Under the pieces are notes generated by a model. The model was not told the origin of the DNA, did not search any database, and saw nothing but the letters and a program-made list of their open reading frames with translations. A stretch of DNA of 64,000 nt from Candidatus Methanohalarchaeum thermophilum (GTDB lineage: Archaea; Halobacteriota; Methanonatronarchaeia; Methanonatronarchaeales; Methanonatronarchaeaceae): contig MSDW01000001.1 of assembly GCA_001914405.1 (NCBI GenBank), positions 496,001-560,000 on the forward strand, in the 5' to 3' direction. The position numbers and the translations under genes were made by a program. This document shows positions 8,925-18,206 of this stretch, in pieces (position 1 is the stretch's first letter; each line of letters opens with the position of its first letter).

Positions 8925-9361
8925 TTTATCTTTTGATTGGGAAGACACTTTCCTGAATCTTTTGATTTAGGTAGGTGATGGATCAACTACATTAGTTAGG
9001 TAGTTTTTAAACTAATTAAAACTAAATTGGCAGTTGGTTGGTTTGTCTGCTTCTTGAACAAAAAGCAATCCCGTCTCTAAAGACAAAATCCTTGGGTAAG
9101 CCTGAAAGGTTCTTGGAGTAGGGAGGTCTATTGGCTGGCGTGGAGCTACCAACGAGAAATAAGAGGAACCATCAAGAGTTAAGTTAAGTTAGTATATGGC
9201 GTAGTTGCCTAATCTAATTCTTCCCTCAAAGCAATAGGTTCCCTTGTTGACCGAATGCATGGGACAAGTTCGGTGGTAAAACAAATTCCTCTGCTTCTAA
9301 GAGGATAAGGTCGCAGGAAAGCCCCCTCCTAAACCTCTGATTTAGGTAGGGGTCACTTCAC
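8925..9361 (+). mobile_element. Family A tnpB-less element (copy A3)
   Basis: Starts at TTTATCTTTTGATTGGGAAG with the left palindrome CTGAATCTTTTGATTTAGG, followed by GATGGATCAAC. Ends with CCTCCTAAACCTCTGATTTAGG and GGGGTCACTTCAC. The interior holds the family A marks GGCAGTTGGTTGG, GGAGCTACCAACGAGAAATAAG, and an arm CCGAA/TTCGG around a loop. It is nearly identical to the minus-strand copy at 56926-57295. A second, shortened right half follows at 9362-9460 (GCAAACTTTCC...GGATAAAGG), so this site has taken more than one insertion. Confidence 0.8.
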
Positions 9362-9480
9362 CCTTATAACTGAATGTATGAAGAAAGCATGATGGAAAAG
9401 CAAACTTTCCTTTGGATAAAGGACTGCGTCGTAAATTCCTTTTATTAAAGAAGGAAGAAGCAAGTAAGCTAGAAGCTGCT

Positions 9481-10239
9481 TCATCCCATTAGGGTTCCTG
9501 AGAATATCTGCCAAGCTAAAGCTGATTTGGCGACTAGACTGAGAACAATATACATTTTTTCTCCGAAGATGTAGTTTTTCCATGCTCCAATCTGTTTATA
9601 CTGTAAGTACTGATTGATTGCAAATATATTAAAGAATATTGCTATTGAAATGTATATCCATAGGACGAATTCTGGTACTTGACCAGTTGCGGAAATGAAT
9701 CCTTTTATTAGGTATAATGCTATTGCTATCCAAGGAATAGCTCCTGCTACACAACCAAATATGTAAGGGCTCCAGTCTATTTCTTTTTCAAAGTCATTGA
9801 ATTTTTCCATAAGCCATCCAAACCATATCATTGAGGCGTTAAGAAAACCTATAGCTAATAGATAACCTAGGTCGTAGATTCCGGTAAACATTGCTATTAT
9901 TACAATCATTAGGGAGGCACTGAATGTATATTCTACCCACCTGTATGGGTTGACTTTTTTATCTAAATATCTTATATATGAGCTATATCCTATGGTAGAT
10001 ACATAGAAATGAGCTATTGATGAAATTAATAGAAATAAAGCTACTGCAGGACCAATAGGAATTTCTATAAGAGTTTCTGTTAGAAGACCAGCTTCTCCAG
10101 GTTGGCCTGTTAGATGGGATACGGTTATAGGTAAAGAAAAGTCTGTACTCAGGTAGTAAATTAAGCCTGCTTGTAAAAGATGTAAAAAACCCATAACTAT
10201 ATTAAAGGACCTTAATTTAGGTTCTGAACTTCGTTCCAT
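9481..10239 (-). CDS. Heliorhodopsin
   Basis: A 252-residue integral membrane protein with seven hydrophobic segments. The family-defining pieces are present: RWVEYTFSASLMI in helix 3, with E103 at the place of the Schiff-base counterion, and SLVAKSALAWQIFSG in helix 7, with K238 as the retinal-binding lysine. The long extracellular AB loop (residues 31-60) also fits heliorhodopsins rather than type-1 pumps, whose DTD/NTQ-type helix-C motif is absent. Heliorhodopsins lie inverted in the membrane and have no agreed general function; some regulate neighbouring enzymes or transporters. The gene is alone, and is bracketed by family A elements A3 and A1 in direct orientation. Carotenoid or retinal synthesis genes are not in this window. 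Confidence 0.9.
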   Translation of the reverse strand: MERSSEPKLRSFNIVMGFLHLLQAGLIYYLSTDFSLPITVSHLTGQPGEAGLLTETLIEIPIGPAVALFLLISSIAHFYVSTIGYSSYIRYLDKKVNPYRWVEYTFSASLMIVIIAMFTGIYDLGYLLAIGFLNASMIWFGWLMEKFNDFEKEIDWSPYIFGCVAGAIPWIAIALYLIKGFISATGQVPEFVLWIYISIAIFFNIFAINQYLQYKQIGAWKNYIFGEKMYIVLSLVAKSALAWQIFSGTLMG

Positions 10240-10305
10240 AAAAAAAAATATGCAAAATATATTTATAAAACTTACTAAAAAAACAATATCTCAAAGAAAA
10301 TTTAG

Positions 10306-10782
10306 TTTATCTTAGTGGTTGAGGAGACTTCTTCCTAATTTTTGATTTTGGTAGGAGGGATGAATTAACCTTAACATTTAGATAACTCGATACTATTAAA
10401 GAGTAATTGGTAGTTGGTTGGGTGTTTGCCTTGGACAAAAAGGGATCCTATGTCTTTTGAGGGTTTGGCTAAAGCCTTGGATTAACATTGAGAGGTGTTA
10501 GGTAAGCTTGATTGTAGTAGGGTATAAGCTCGAACCGTTTTTTGGTGTAGAGTGTAGTGGTAGTATAGGAGCTACCAGGGGGGGTATAAGGGAATCATTA
10601 AGGGTTAGTATGATGACACTTCTTTGTGTCCTGATCCAGTCTTCTCCCAGAGCAAATAGTTCCCGTGTTGATTTAGGTGCAGTGAGAGAACCCCTCGGAT
10701 GGAAAAAAGCAAACTCCTCTCTGGATAAGGCCAAAATGGAAGCCCCCTCCTGAATCTCTAATTTAGGAAGGGGTCACTTCAC
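10306..10782 (+). mobile_element. Family A tnpB-less element (copy A1)
   Basis: Starts TTTATCTTAGTGGTTGAG with the palindrome CTAATTTTTGATTTTGG and GATGAATTAAC. Ends CCTCCTGAATCTCTAATTTAGG then GGGGTCACTTCAC. The interior carries GGTAG/CTACC, GAGCAAATAGTTCC and GGATAAGGCC as in the other A copies. It lies 66 bp upstream of the heliorhodopsin start and 57 bp upstream of the histidine kinase, so both genes may have element-borne promoters or insulation. Confidence 0.8.
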
Positions 10783-10839
10783 TTGGATCTTCTTAATTTA
10801 AAAACTTTAATCAAATAAAAGAATCAAAGGGATATTAGC

Positions 10840-12342
10840 ATGAATAGAGATTTTGTAGAACCTATTTTTGGTTCTCTGAGACCTAATATTGGTCTTTTGA
10901 ATGGATTAGATAAAGTCTTTGTTTACAGGTTATTTCTTTTTGTTGGTGGTTTCTCTTATCTGTTTTTTGGTGGCTTATATATTGTTTATGAAATTAAAGA
11001 TCCTATGCCTATTATTCAGCGTATTTTAGGTAGTTTTTTCTTTCTTTTTCCTCTATTGACATCTTTTTTTAGCAGCTATTTAGAGAAGAATATTGATGAT
11101 GTTATTTATTTTGTAACAATACTAGCTTTTACACATCTTGTATATATGGCATACATCTCTAACTACGCTTTTAACTATAGTTTAAGCATAATAATAGTTT
11201 TGGTTATTATAAATCTAATTTTAGGTAATAATTTACGATTAAAGATTATTAACATCTATTTTTATATCTTAATTACGATATCTGTGGTTATAACGAAAAC
11301 ATTGTTATATTCACTATTTTATCTTTTCGTGCTCTTATTTTTAGGTCTAGGTTCTTACTTGGTGAGCAGATTTAAATCTAAAATAAGAAGGAAATACAAA
11401 AAATTGTTTTTGGATTCTCCTATAGGCTTAGTAGAGGCTTCTTCAGAAGGACAGATATTAAGAATAAATCAAGAAATGCTAGATATATTAAAAATAAACT
11501 TTCATGAAGACCCGAGAGAATGCAATATCTTTCAATTACTTGAGATAAACCCTAAAGAATGTGATAACGGAGAAAGAGTAATAGAAGTAAATGGGGACAG
11601 GATTTGGATAAAGTTCCGAATAAACCAATTAAAAACTTCTCCACTAAACAAAAACAAATATATTATCTCATGTTTGGATATATCAGAGAGGAAAGAAGCC
11701 GAAAAACAACAAAATTTCCTTCATTCCATACTTCGACACGACCTTAAAAATAAGATACAAATACTTGAGGGGTACCATGATCTCTTAATGGAAAAGGGAC
11801 TCAATGAGAAAACAAAAAACTATCTAAAAAAATCAGAAAAAGTAATTGAAGAGATTACTGGACTTATCAAAAAAGTCAAAACACTAAAAAAAGCTACAAA
11901 AAAAGAAGAAACTAAAGCGATTGAAGTAGGGGAGATCATTGGGAAATCAGTAAAAGAGAGAAAACCACAAGCCAATGAAAAAAACATAGAAATAACGCAA
12001 GAAAAAATAGACTGCAAAATAAAAGGAGGAAAACTATTAAAAGAACTATTCAACAACCTAATAGAAAACGCTATAAAACATTCAAAGTGTAAAAAAATCA
12101 AAATCTCAAGTAAAACAAAAAATGAAAAATGTATTATAACGATAGAAGATGATGGAAAAGGAATACCAGACAAACTAAAACAAAAAGTCTTTAGAAGAAG
12201 CTTTAAGCATGGTGAAACATCGGAAACTGGATTAGGTCTATATATAGTAAGGGAAATAGCTAGAGCTTATGGTGGAAAAGTTAAAGTCAAGGATTCAAAA
12301 CTAGGAGGAGCTAGGTTTGATGTCTATCTAAAGAAAGCTTAA
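10840..12342 (+). CDS. Membrane sensor histidine kinase (PAS domain)
   Basis: A 500-residue two-component sensor. Residues about 28-175 form six or seven membrane segments. A PAS-like domain follows (about 185-290, SPIGLVEASSEGQILRIN), then a HisKA region with phosphoacceptor H300 in SILRHDLKNK. The HATPase domain has N-box NNLIENAIKHS, G1 IEDDGKGIPD and G2 SETGLGLYIVREIA. No response regulator lies beside it; the HalX regulator at 60453 is far away, and pairing is unproven. The ligand or stimulus is unknown. Its position next to heliorhodopsin is suggestive of light-related signalling, but element A1 separates them, so this is only a guess. Confidence 0.9.
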   Translation: MNRDFVEPIFGSLRPNIGLLNGLDKVFVYRLFLFVGGFSYLFFGGLYIVYEIKDPMPIIQRILGSFFFLFPLLTSFFSSYLEKNIDDVIYFVTILAFTHLVYMAYISNYAFNYSLSIIIVLVIINLILGNNLRLKIINIYFYILITISVVITKTLLYSLFYLFVLLFLGLGSYLVSRFKSKIRRKYKKLFLDSPIGLVEASSEGQILRINQEMLDILKINFHEDPRECNIFQLLEINPKECDNGERVIEVNGDRIWIKFRINQLKTSPLNKNKYIISCLDISERKEAEKQQNFLHSILRHDLKNKIQILEGYHDLLMEKGLNEKTKNYLKKSEKVIEEITGLIKKVKTLKKATKKEETKAIEVGEIIGKSVKERKPQANEKNIEITQEKIDCKIKGGKLLKELFNNLIENAIKHSKCKKIKISSKTKNEKCIITIEDDGKGIPDKLKQKVFRRSFKHGETSETGLGLYIVREIARAYGGKVKVKDSKLGGARFDVYLKKA

Positions 12343-12355
12343 AAAGCGTATACCC

Positions 12356-12773
<418 letters not shown>

Positions 12774-13217
12774 AAACCTAAGTATGAATTCCTGGATTTT
12801 TATTTCCAGGATAAAATCTTGAGGTTCCTATGGATATTCAAAAAAGTACTAGGTAGTTGAACATTTGAGTTTGTGACAACAAGCTATTATGTCCATAATT
12901 TCTATGATATTACATTTTATGGCTTATAAGAGTTAATTTACATTTTTGCATGATTTTAGAGAGGCTGGTGATGTGAACTTTATCTTTTGGTTTTGTTTTC
13001 CTTTCTTGGTTTTTTGTCTATTGGAAGTATTTTTGTCTTTTATTACCTAGTTTTTCATCATATTTTTAATGCTTTTTGTCTCGGTCGTATTTGACTTAGA
13101 AAGAGGTTGGGTTTTATTTTGTTTTAGGGGGTTTTTGGAAGTGGTGGTTGGTTCTTAATATATTGATTAGAAGTCTTTTGGTTATTAGATTAATTAAAAC
13201 GAGCCTAGAAGAGGTGA
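12774..13217. other. Noncoding T-rich stretch
   Basis: No gene seen. A small hairpin CCTGG...CCAGG occurs near 12792-12810, and GGTTAAAAAACC straddles the end of element C1. The rest is T-rich on the plus strand and could hold the 3' trailer of the minus-strand tRNA at 13218. Confidence 0.4.
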
Positions 13218-13320
<103 letters not shown>

Positions 13321-13467
13321 TTTGTGATTTAATCTAGGGTTTGGTTTTTTCTTTTTATTTTTTGTTTTAATTAAGTTTTTTGAATTTTTTCTGTTTCTGT
13401 TTTCTTTGGTTTTTGGTTCTGATGTGGTTCTTATATGTTATTTTTCTTGTTTCTTGTGGTTTTTGCT

Positions 13468-13529
13468 TTTATTTTTCATTTTCGAGAAGACCTCTTCCAA
13501 AATCTTTGATTTAGGGAGGGGTAGTTGAC
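13468..13529 (+). repeat. Solo element-end palindrome that forms the hemB 3' end
   Basis: A lone end with left-type flank TTTCGAGAAGACC, palindrome TTCCAAAATCTTTGATTTAGGGAGG and right-type flank GTAGTTGAC. On the minus strand, the last codons of hemB (KSTTPP and TAA at 13511-13513) are written by this sequence. It is therefore an insertion that replaced the original end of the gene and probably acts as its terminator. Confidence 0.65.
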
Positions 13530-14479
13530 TTTTGGGCTAGTTTTTTGGCGAAGTATGTTATTATAAAGTCTGCTCCTGCTCTTTTTATTGAGATGAGTGA
13601 TTCTAATATTATTTTTTCTGAGACTAGGTTATTGTTGATTGCTTGTTTTAGCATTGAGTATTCGCCGCTGACTTGGTATGCTGCTAGTGGTTCTTCGAAT
13701 TTTTGGGATGTTTCGTTGATTATGTCTAGGTATGGCATTGCTGGTTTGACCATTAATATGTCTGCTCCTTCTTTTATATCTAGTCTGTTTTCTATGATTG
13801 CCTCTCTTTTTTGTTTAGGATTCATTTGATATCTTTTTCTGTCTCCGAATTCTGGAGCTGATTCTGCTGCTTCTCGGAAGGGGCCGTAGAAGTTGGAGGC
13901 GTATTTTGCTGAATAGCTCATTATTGATGTGTTTTCATATCCTTCTTTGTCTAGGCCTTCTCTGATTGTTTTTACCATTCCATCCATCATTCCGCTTGGT
14001 GCTACTATGTCTGCTCCTGCTTCGGCGTGGCTTATGGCTGTTTTTTTGAGTAATTTTAGGGTTTCGTCGTTTTGGACTTGTTTGTTTTTTAGTACTCCGC
14101 AGTGGCCGTGGGATGTGTATTCGCATAGACATACATCTGTAATAACGGTTAGTGATGTGTTTTTTGATATTTCTCTAGCTGTTTGTTGTATTACTCCGTT
14201 TTTTTTCCAGGCATATGTTCCTTTTTTATCTTTTTCTTCGGGTACTCCAAATAAAATTATTGCAGGTATTCCAAGTTCTTCTGCTTCTTTTGCTTCTTGA
14301 ACTGCATCTTCGATAGGATATCTCTTTATTCCTTCCATCATGTCAATTTCAAGTGGCTTACTTCTTTTTTCTACAAATATAGGATAGATTAGGTCACTTA
14401 AATCTAGTTTAGTTTCTGATAGCAGATTTCTTAGAGATTCCTTTTTTCTTAATCTCCTCATTCTTTTTTTAGGAAACAT
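13511..14479 (-). CDS. hemB: Porphobilinogen synthase (delta-aminolevulinate dehydratase)
   Basis: Condenses two 5-aminolevulinate molecules to porphobilinogen, the first shared step towards cobalamin, F430, sirohaem and haem. The 322-residue sequence has the zinc site [13 protein letters not shown] (C117, C119, C127), Schiff-base lysines K192 (SYSAKYAS) and K245 (LMVKPAMP), and the GVPEEKD segment. Length is normal. The last residues, STTPP, do not look like the family's usual ending, and come from the inserted palindrome described at 13468. ATG at 14479 is taken as the start; M7 is an alternative. It is a single gene, and element A2 begins 12 bp upstream. The cbiA/cbiP genes at 52-56 kb use the same pathway. 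Confidence 0.95.
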   Translation of the reverse strand: MFPKKRMRRLRKKESLRNLLSETKLDLSDLIYPIFVEKRSKPLEIDMMEGIKRYPIEDAVQEAKEAEELGIPAIILFGVPEEKDKKGTYAWKKNGVIQQTAREISKNTSLTVITDVCLCEYTSHGHCGVLKNKQVQNDETLKLLKKTAISHAEAGADIVAPSGMMDGMVKTIREGLDKEGYENTSIMSYSAKYASNFYGPFREAAESAPEFGDRKRYQMNPKQKREAIIENRLDIKEGADILMVKPAMPYLDIINETSQKFEEPLAAYQVSGEYSMLKQAINNNLVSEKIILESLISIKRAGADFIITYFAKKLAQKSTTPP

Positions 14480-14490
14480 GTAAACACCTA

Positions 14491-14916
14491 TTTATCTTAG
14501 TGGTTGAGAAGACCCCTTCCTAATCTCCGATTAGGTGGGGGATGAATCAACTACAAATTTTAAATGGTTCTTGGAACAATTAAGTTTTGGCAGTTAGGTG
14601 TTCTGCCTTGAACAAATTACAAGACCCTCTTGGATTGTCCCATTTGGCTAAAGAAATCTCTGAGTAACCCTGAAACAGATCTGGAGTAGGGTCCAGGTGG
14701 TTGGTGTGGAGCAACCATTGAAGAATAAGAGAAGCCACTAAGGCTAACATATGGGTTCTTGTTTTTGCTCTAATCCAATTCTTCCCTCAAAGCGTAAGTT
14801 CCCCTGCTAGCTGGGTCTATGAGACAAGCCCAGTGGATAAGGCAAACTCCCCTCATAGATAATGCCCACAAGGAACCCTCTTCCTAAATCCTTGATCTGG
14901 GTAGGGATCACTTCAC
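14491..14916 (+). mobile_element. Family A tnpB-less element (copy A2)
   Basis: Starts TTTATCTTAGTGGTTGAG with the palindrome CCTAATCTCCGATTAGG and GATGAATCAAC. Ends CCTAAATCCTTGATCTGGG and ATCACTTCAC. It keeps the family A interior. The arm CTGGG/CCCAG here replaces CCGAA/TTCGG of copy A3, and GGTTG/CAACC replaces GGTAG/CTACC of A1. These are compensatory changes that argue for a functional RNA fold. Its left end lies 12 bp upstream of the hemB start, so the hemB promoter is within or beyond the element. Confidence 0.8.
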
Positions 14917-14940
14917 AACTAGCTTATAAATTGTTTCTGT

Positions 14941-15402
14941 TTTATCTTAATGATTTAGAAACCACTCTTTCACATCAAATATAGAGGGGTATAGTAGTAG
15001 GGGTTAAATAGCTATGATTTTAATAGTATTATTACTAATAAGAGATAAGTGGCAGTTGTTTGGATGGTTTTTCTTGAATAAAAAGCTATTCTATATCTTG
15101 AAGTAAGGCCTAAATCTTATTAAAATCAAATAAATGAATGAGGTAACTTCGGAACCGTTTTAGGTATAGATTTTTAGTGTCTTTGTGGAGGTGCCAGATA
15201 GAGTATACGGAAACATTGTGAGCAATTATATGGCATTCTTTATGTCTTGATCAAGTTTTTTCTCTGAGAACAAGTAGTTTCGGTTTTTTGAGAAGAATGA
15301 GTGGATCGCGATGTTTAGTTAAAATTTTTTTGGGATAAAGATGATGTGGTGAGAGTTCCTTATTTTAACGAGCGAAGAGCAAATAAGATAAGGGGTTTTT
15401 AA
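14941..15402 (+). mobile_element. Family A element, eroded copy (A5)
   Basis: TTTATCTTAATG begins a second A-type unit only 24 bp after A2. The interior is recognisable (GGCAGTTGTTTGG, AGAACAAGTAGTTTCGG, GGGATAAAG) but heavily mutated and AT-shifted. The terminal palindrome survives as CCTTATTT...AAATAAGATAAGGGG. Its greater decay than A2 suggests an older insertion in the same spot. Confidence 0.55.
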
Positions 15403-15482
15403 TTGTTAATCTAAATTGTTTTTAATACTGTGTTTTTTTCTTTGTAAGGTTAAATATATTTTAAGTACATTAGGTTATAGAG

Positions 15483-16136
15483 ATGATTATTATGGGAGTT
15501 AGTGGTTTTTTGTTTGATTTAGATGGAGTTTTAATAGATTCAATGAGTTATCATGCTGATTCATTTATAAGTGCCTTTAGCGAATACGGGATAGATGTAG
15601 ATGAGAAAACGATATATGATCTGGAAGGAAAAGAGGATAGATACATAATAAGGGATCTACTAGAAGAGAAAGGACTATTGGAAGAATTTAATATTGAAGA
15701 GATTACTGGAAGAAGAAGGAAAATTTTTAATGAAATAGAGAATACGAAGGCATTTGATGGAATGAGGGATCTCTTATTGGATTTAGGGGAGAGATATCGG
15801 TTGGCTCTGGTTTCTGGAAGTAATAGGGAAAATATGGAGGATTTTGTTGATAAATTTTTTCCTGGTGTATTTGATTGTTTGACATCAGGGGACGATGCTG
15901 CGAGACAGAAGCCGCATGCTGATCCTTATCTTACTTGCCTGGATAAACTGAATTTGGATAGAGAGGAAGCTATTGTTGTTGAAAATGCCCCTTTGGGAGT
16001 AGAATCAGCAATTAGAGCTGGGATTAAATGCTTGGCAGTAGCTACTTATGTTGATAAAAAAGATCTTGCTGCGGCTGATGAAGTTTTTAGCGATCATATG
16101 GAATTAAAAAAATATATTAAAGAAAAATTTTTGTAG
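15483..16136 (+). CDS. HAD-superfamily phosphatase (beta-phosphoglucomutase-like)
   Basis: A 217-residue HAD subfamily I hydrolase. Motif I is FLFDLDGVLIDS, with nucleophile D12 and D14. Motif II is LVSGSN, motif III includes the lysine of ARQKPHADPY, and motif IV is VVENAPLGVESAIRAG. A helical cap (about residues 18-85) is of the beta-phosphoglucomutase / phosphoglycolate type. The substrate, most likely a sugar phosphate or phosphoglycolate, cannot be told from sequence. ATG at 15483 or 15492 could start it. It is a single gene, and its 3' end lies 57 bp from the convergent secY. Confidence 0.85.
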   Translation: MIIMGVSGFLFDLDGVLIDSMSYHADSFISAFSEYGIDVDEKTIYDLEGKEDRYIIRDLLEEKGLLEEFNIEEITGRRRKIFNEIENTKAFDGMRDLLLDLGERYRLALVSGSNRENMEDFVDKFFPGVFDCLTSGDDAARQKPHADPYLTCLDKLNLDREEAIVVENAPLGVESAIRAGIKCLAVATYVDKKDLAAADEVFSDHMELKKYIKEKFL

Positions 16137-16193
16137 GGTTTCAATCTATTTGCCTTACCTTATCTATTAGCTATGTTTTTTCTTTTTTAGGTT

Positions 16194-17687
16194 TTACGAG
16201 AATAGGTTTCTGATTGATGGATACATTTCCATTAGTTGTTCTTCTGCTATTTCTTCGTAGAGTTTGTAGAGTATTCCTACTGTTAGGAGTATTCCTGTAC
16301 CAGTTGCGTTTCCTAGTGTACCTAGGAAGTTGGATAATGCTGCTATTACTCCTAAGATTAATCCTCCGATTATTGTGACTTTTGGTATATATTTGGCAAG
16401 TACCTTTTTCATTACATTGATGTTTCTACGGAATCCAGGGATCTGCATTCCGCTGGAGCTGATTTGTTGAGCAACATCTTCTGGAGCCATTCCAGTTGTC
16501 CTGATCCAGAATATTGAGAATGCGACTGAACCAATTATGAAGAAGGATAGGTAACAGATTATGTGTAGTGCTATCTGTCCTGTGCCTATGGCTACTCCCA
16601 TTTGTGCTAACTGTTGTTGGGCTAAAGAGGGGATCCAGTCTTGAGGGCCATTTATCGATGAGAAGTAATATGCTATTCCTCCTATTGGAGTTTGACCAAC
16701 ATATTCTCCTATGAAGGCATTGCTGCCTATTAATGGTAGATTGCTGTTCCAGAGCATTAGTCCCATTAACTGTATGTTTGCTATAAGAGCTCTTACAAGT
16801 ATAATTGGAAGTACGCTTGCATAAATTAATTTAATTGGATATCTACCTCTAGCTCCTCTTACATTACCATGTGATAATGGTATTTCTACTCTGGTGCTCT
16901 CGCAGTATATGACTACTGCAAATATTATTATCGTGCTTGCAATAGCTAGTAGTCCTCCTCTTAGAAGCAAAAAGCTGAGTCCTTGGAGCGAAAGTAATTG
17001 ATTAACTGGATAGGTTACGAATATATGGAATAGCTTTGGTATTACACCGACAGGGAGTTGAAGGCCAACGGATGGAATTTTCCAATAAATTAAACCTTGG
17101 ATTATTTGCTGTGAAACTCCTGCAACAATGAATAGACTTACTCCACTACCAATACCCCACTTGCTCACGATCTCGTCGAGATACATTATAATAAGTCCAC
17201 CGACCACTATCTGCGCCAGCAAAAGAAGTCTTATTCCAAAAACTGGAATACCTAATGTCTGAGCTACTGCTTGATTCGGAGCTAAAAAACCACCATATAT
17301 TTGGGGTACGGCCATTACGAAACAAAATATGATTACTAGAAATTTCTGGAAGGTTTGATATATATATTGATCCTTTGGATCGTTCAAATCTAGGCTTAAG
17401 AGTCCAGAGCCACTTAGTAACTGTAAGACAATTCCAGCGTCAACTATTGGCCCTATACCTAATTGCATTAGCGAACCTTGTTGACCAGCTAAAATAGCTC
17501 TGTAATAAGAAAATATGTCTATACTCTCTCCTAAACCAAACAAGGGGACATTAGTTAATATAAAATATAGAGCTAGGACGCCAATAGTCCATAGAATCTT
17601 CTTTTTAAAATGAACATGCTTTTTAGGGCCTCTTACACTTGGTATCTTACTCATGACTGGTAAAAGCTTTTCTAGATAACTTGCCAT
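16194..17687 (-). CDS. secY: Preprotein translocase subunit SecY
   Basis: The channel subunit of the archaeal Sec translocon (Sec61 alpha homologue). The 497-residue protein has ten hydrophobic segments. It also has an archaeal-type N terminus ([18 protein letters not shown]), the plug region after helix 1, and cytosolic loops with [24 protein letters not shown] and the C-terminal IPGFRRN. Length fits archaeal SecY. Unusually it is not followed by adk or preceded by rplO within the visible region, so it has left the usual ribosomal-protein operon or is at its broken end. ATG 17687 is a clear start. Confidence 0.95.
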   Translation of the reverse strand: MASYLEKLLPVMSKIPSVRGPKKHVHFKKKILWTIGVLALYFILTNVPLFGLGESIDIFSYYRAILAGQQGSLMQLGIGPIVDAGIVLQLLSGSGLLSLDLNDPKDQYIYQTFQKFLVIIFCFVMAVPQIYGGFLAPNQAVAQTLGIPVFGIRLLLLAQIVVGGLIIMYLDEIVSKWGIGSGVSLFIVAGVSQQIIQGLIYWKIPSVGLQLPVGVIPKLFHIFVTYPVNQLLSLQGLSFLLLRGGLLAIASTIIIFAVVIYCESTRVEIPLSHGNVRGARGRYPIKLIYASVLPIILVRALIANIQLMGLMLWNSNLPLIGSNAFIGEYVGQTPIGGIAYYFSSINGPQDWIPSLAQQQLAQMGVAIGTGQIALHIICYLSFFIIGSVAFSIFWIRTTGMAPEDVAQQISSSGMQIPGFRRNINVMKKVLAKYIPKVTIIGGLILGVIAALSNFLGTLGNATGTGILLTVGILYKLYEEIAEEQLMEMYPSIRNLFS

Positions 17688-18206
17688 GGTATCAATGCCT
17701 TAGCTATCCGGTTATTGGAACCTCTAAACAAAATAAACTTTCCCGCACAAATAGTTTATGGTGTAATCAAATAAATGACTTTCCTCACCAAACGCCCTTT
17801 AGCTTATGAATTTTTTACCAAACAAACCTTGATTGGAAATAACGCCCAATTTTTTCAAGCACTCGATATCCACGATTAGATTAGATACCTTATTACTTGA
17901 TAAAATCTAATGCAAGTATAGTTACCTACTTTTTACAGTTTCCTAGCTTTTTTAATTTTTACTAGATATTGATGAATAGGGGATAAGGTTTTTTATCTTA
18001 TTAATTGGCTGGAAAAACTTTTTTAATCTCTGATTAGGTATAGGAGTAGTTGACTAGGGTTTCTTCAATTTTGACTAATTTAGTTAAGTTAAATATGCTG
18101 GTAGATGTTTCAGTTAAAAGATAAATAAATGAGTTTGGGGAAACTGAAGGTATATGTTTTCTGGGTTATGGGTGTTTGGTTTATAGGTGCGGTTTTTTAA
18201 TTTTTT
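17688..18206. repeat. Intergenic region with a solo element palindrome at 17992-18054
   Basis: Between the divergent-facing secY 5' end and the herA 3' end there is no gene. At 17992 the element start TTTTATCTTATTAATTGGCTGG is followed by the palindrome TTAATCTCTGATTAGG and TAGTTGAC, i.e. a lone mobile end like those at 13468 and 54296. The secY promoter should lie within about 17690-17800. Confidence 0.5.

Noticed and set aside
8925-10782. Family A elements as cis riboswitches for the genes they precede
   Set aside because: Copies occur upstream, downstream, convergent and in tandem relative to genes of unrelated function, on either strand. Mobile ends and homology to tnpB right ends explain them better.
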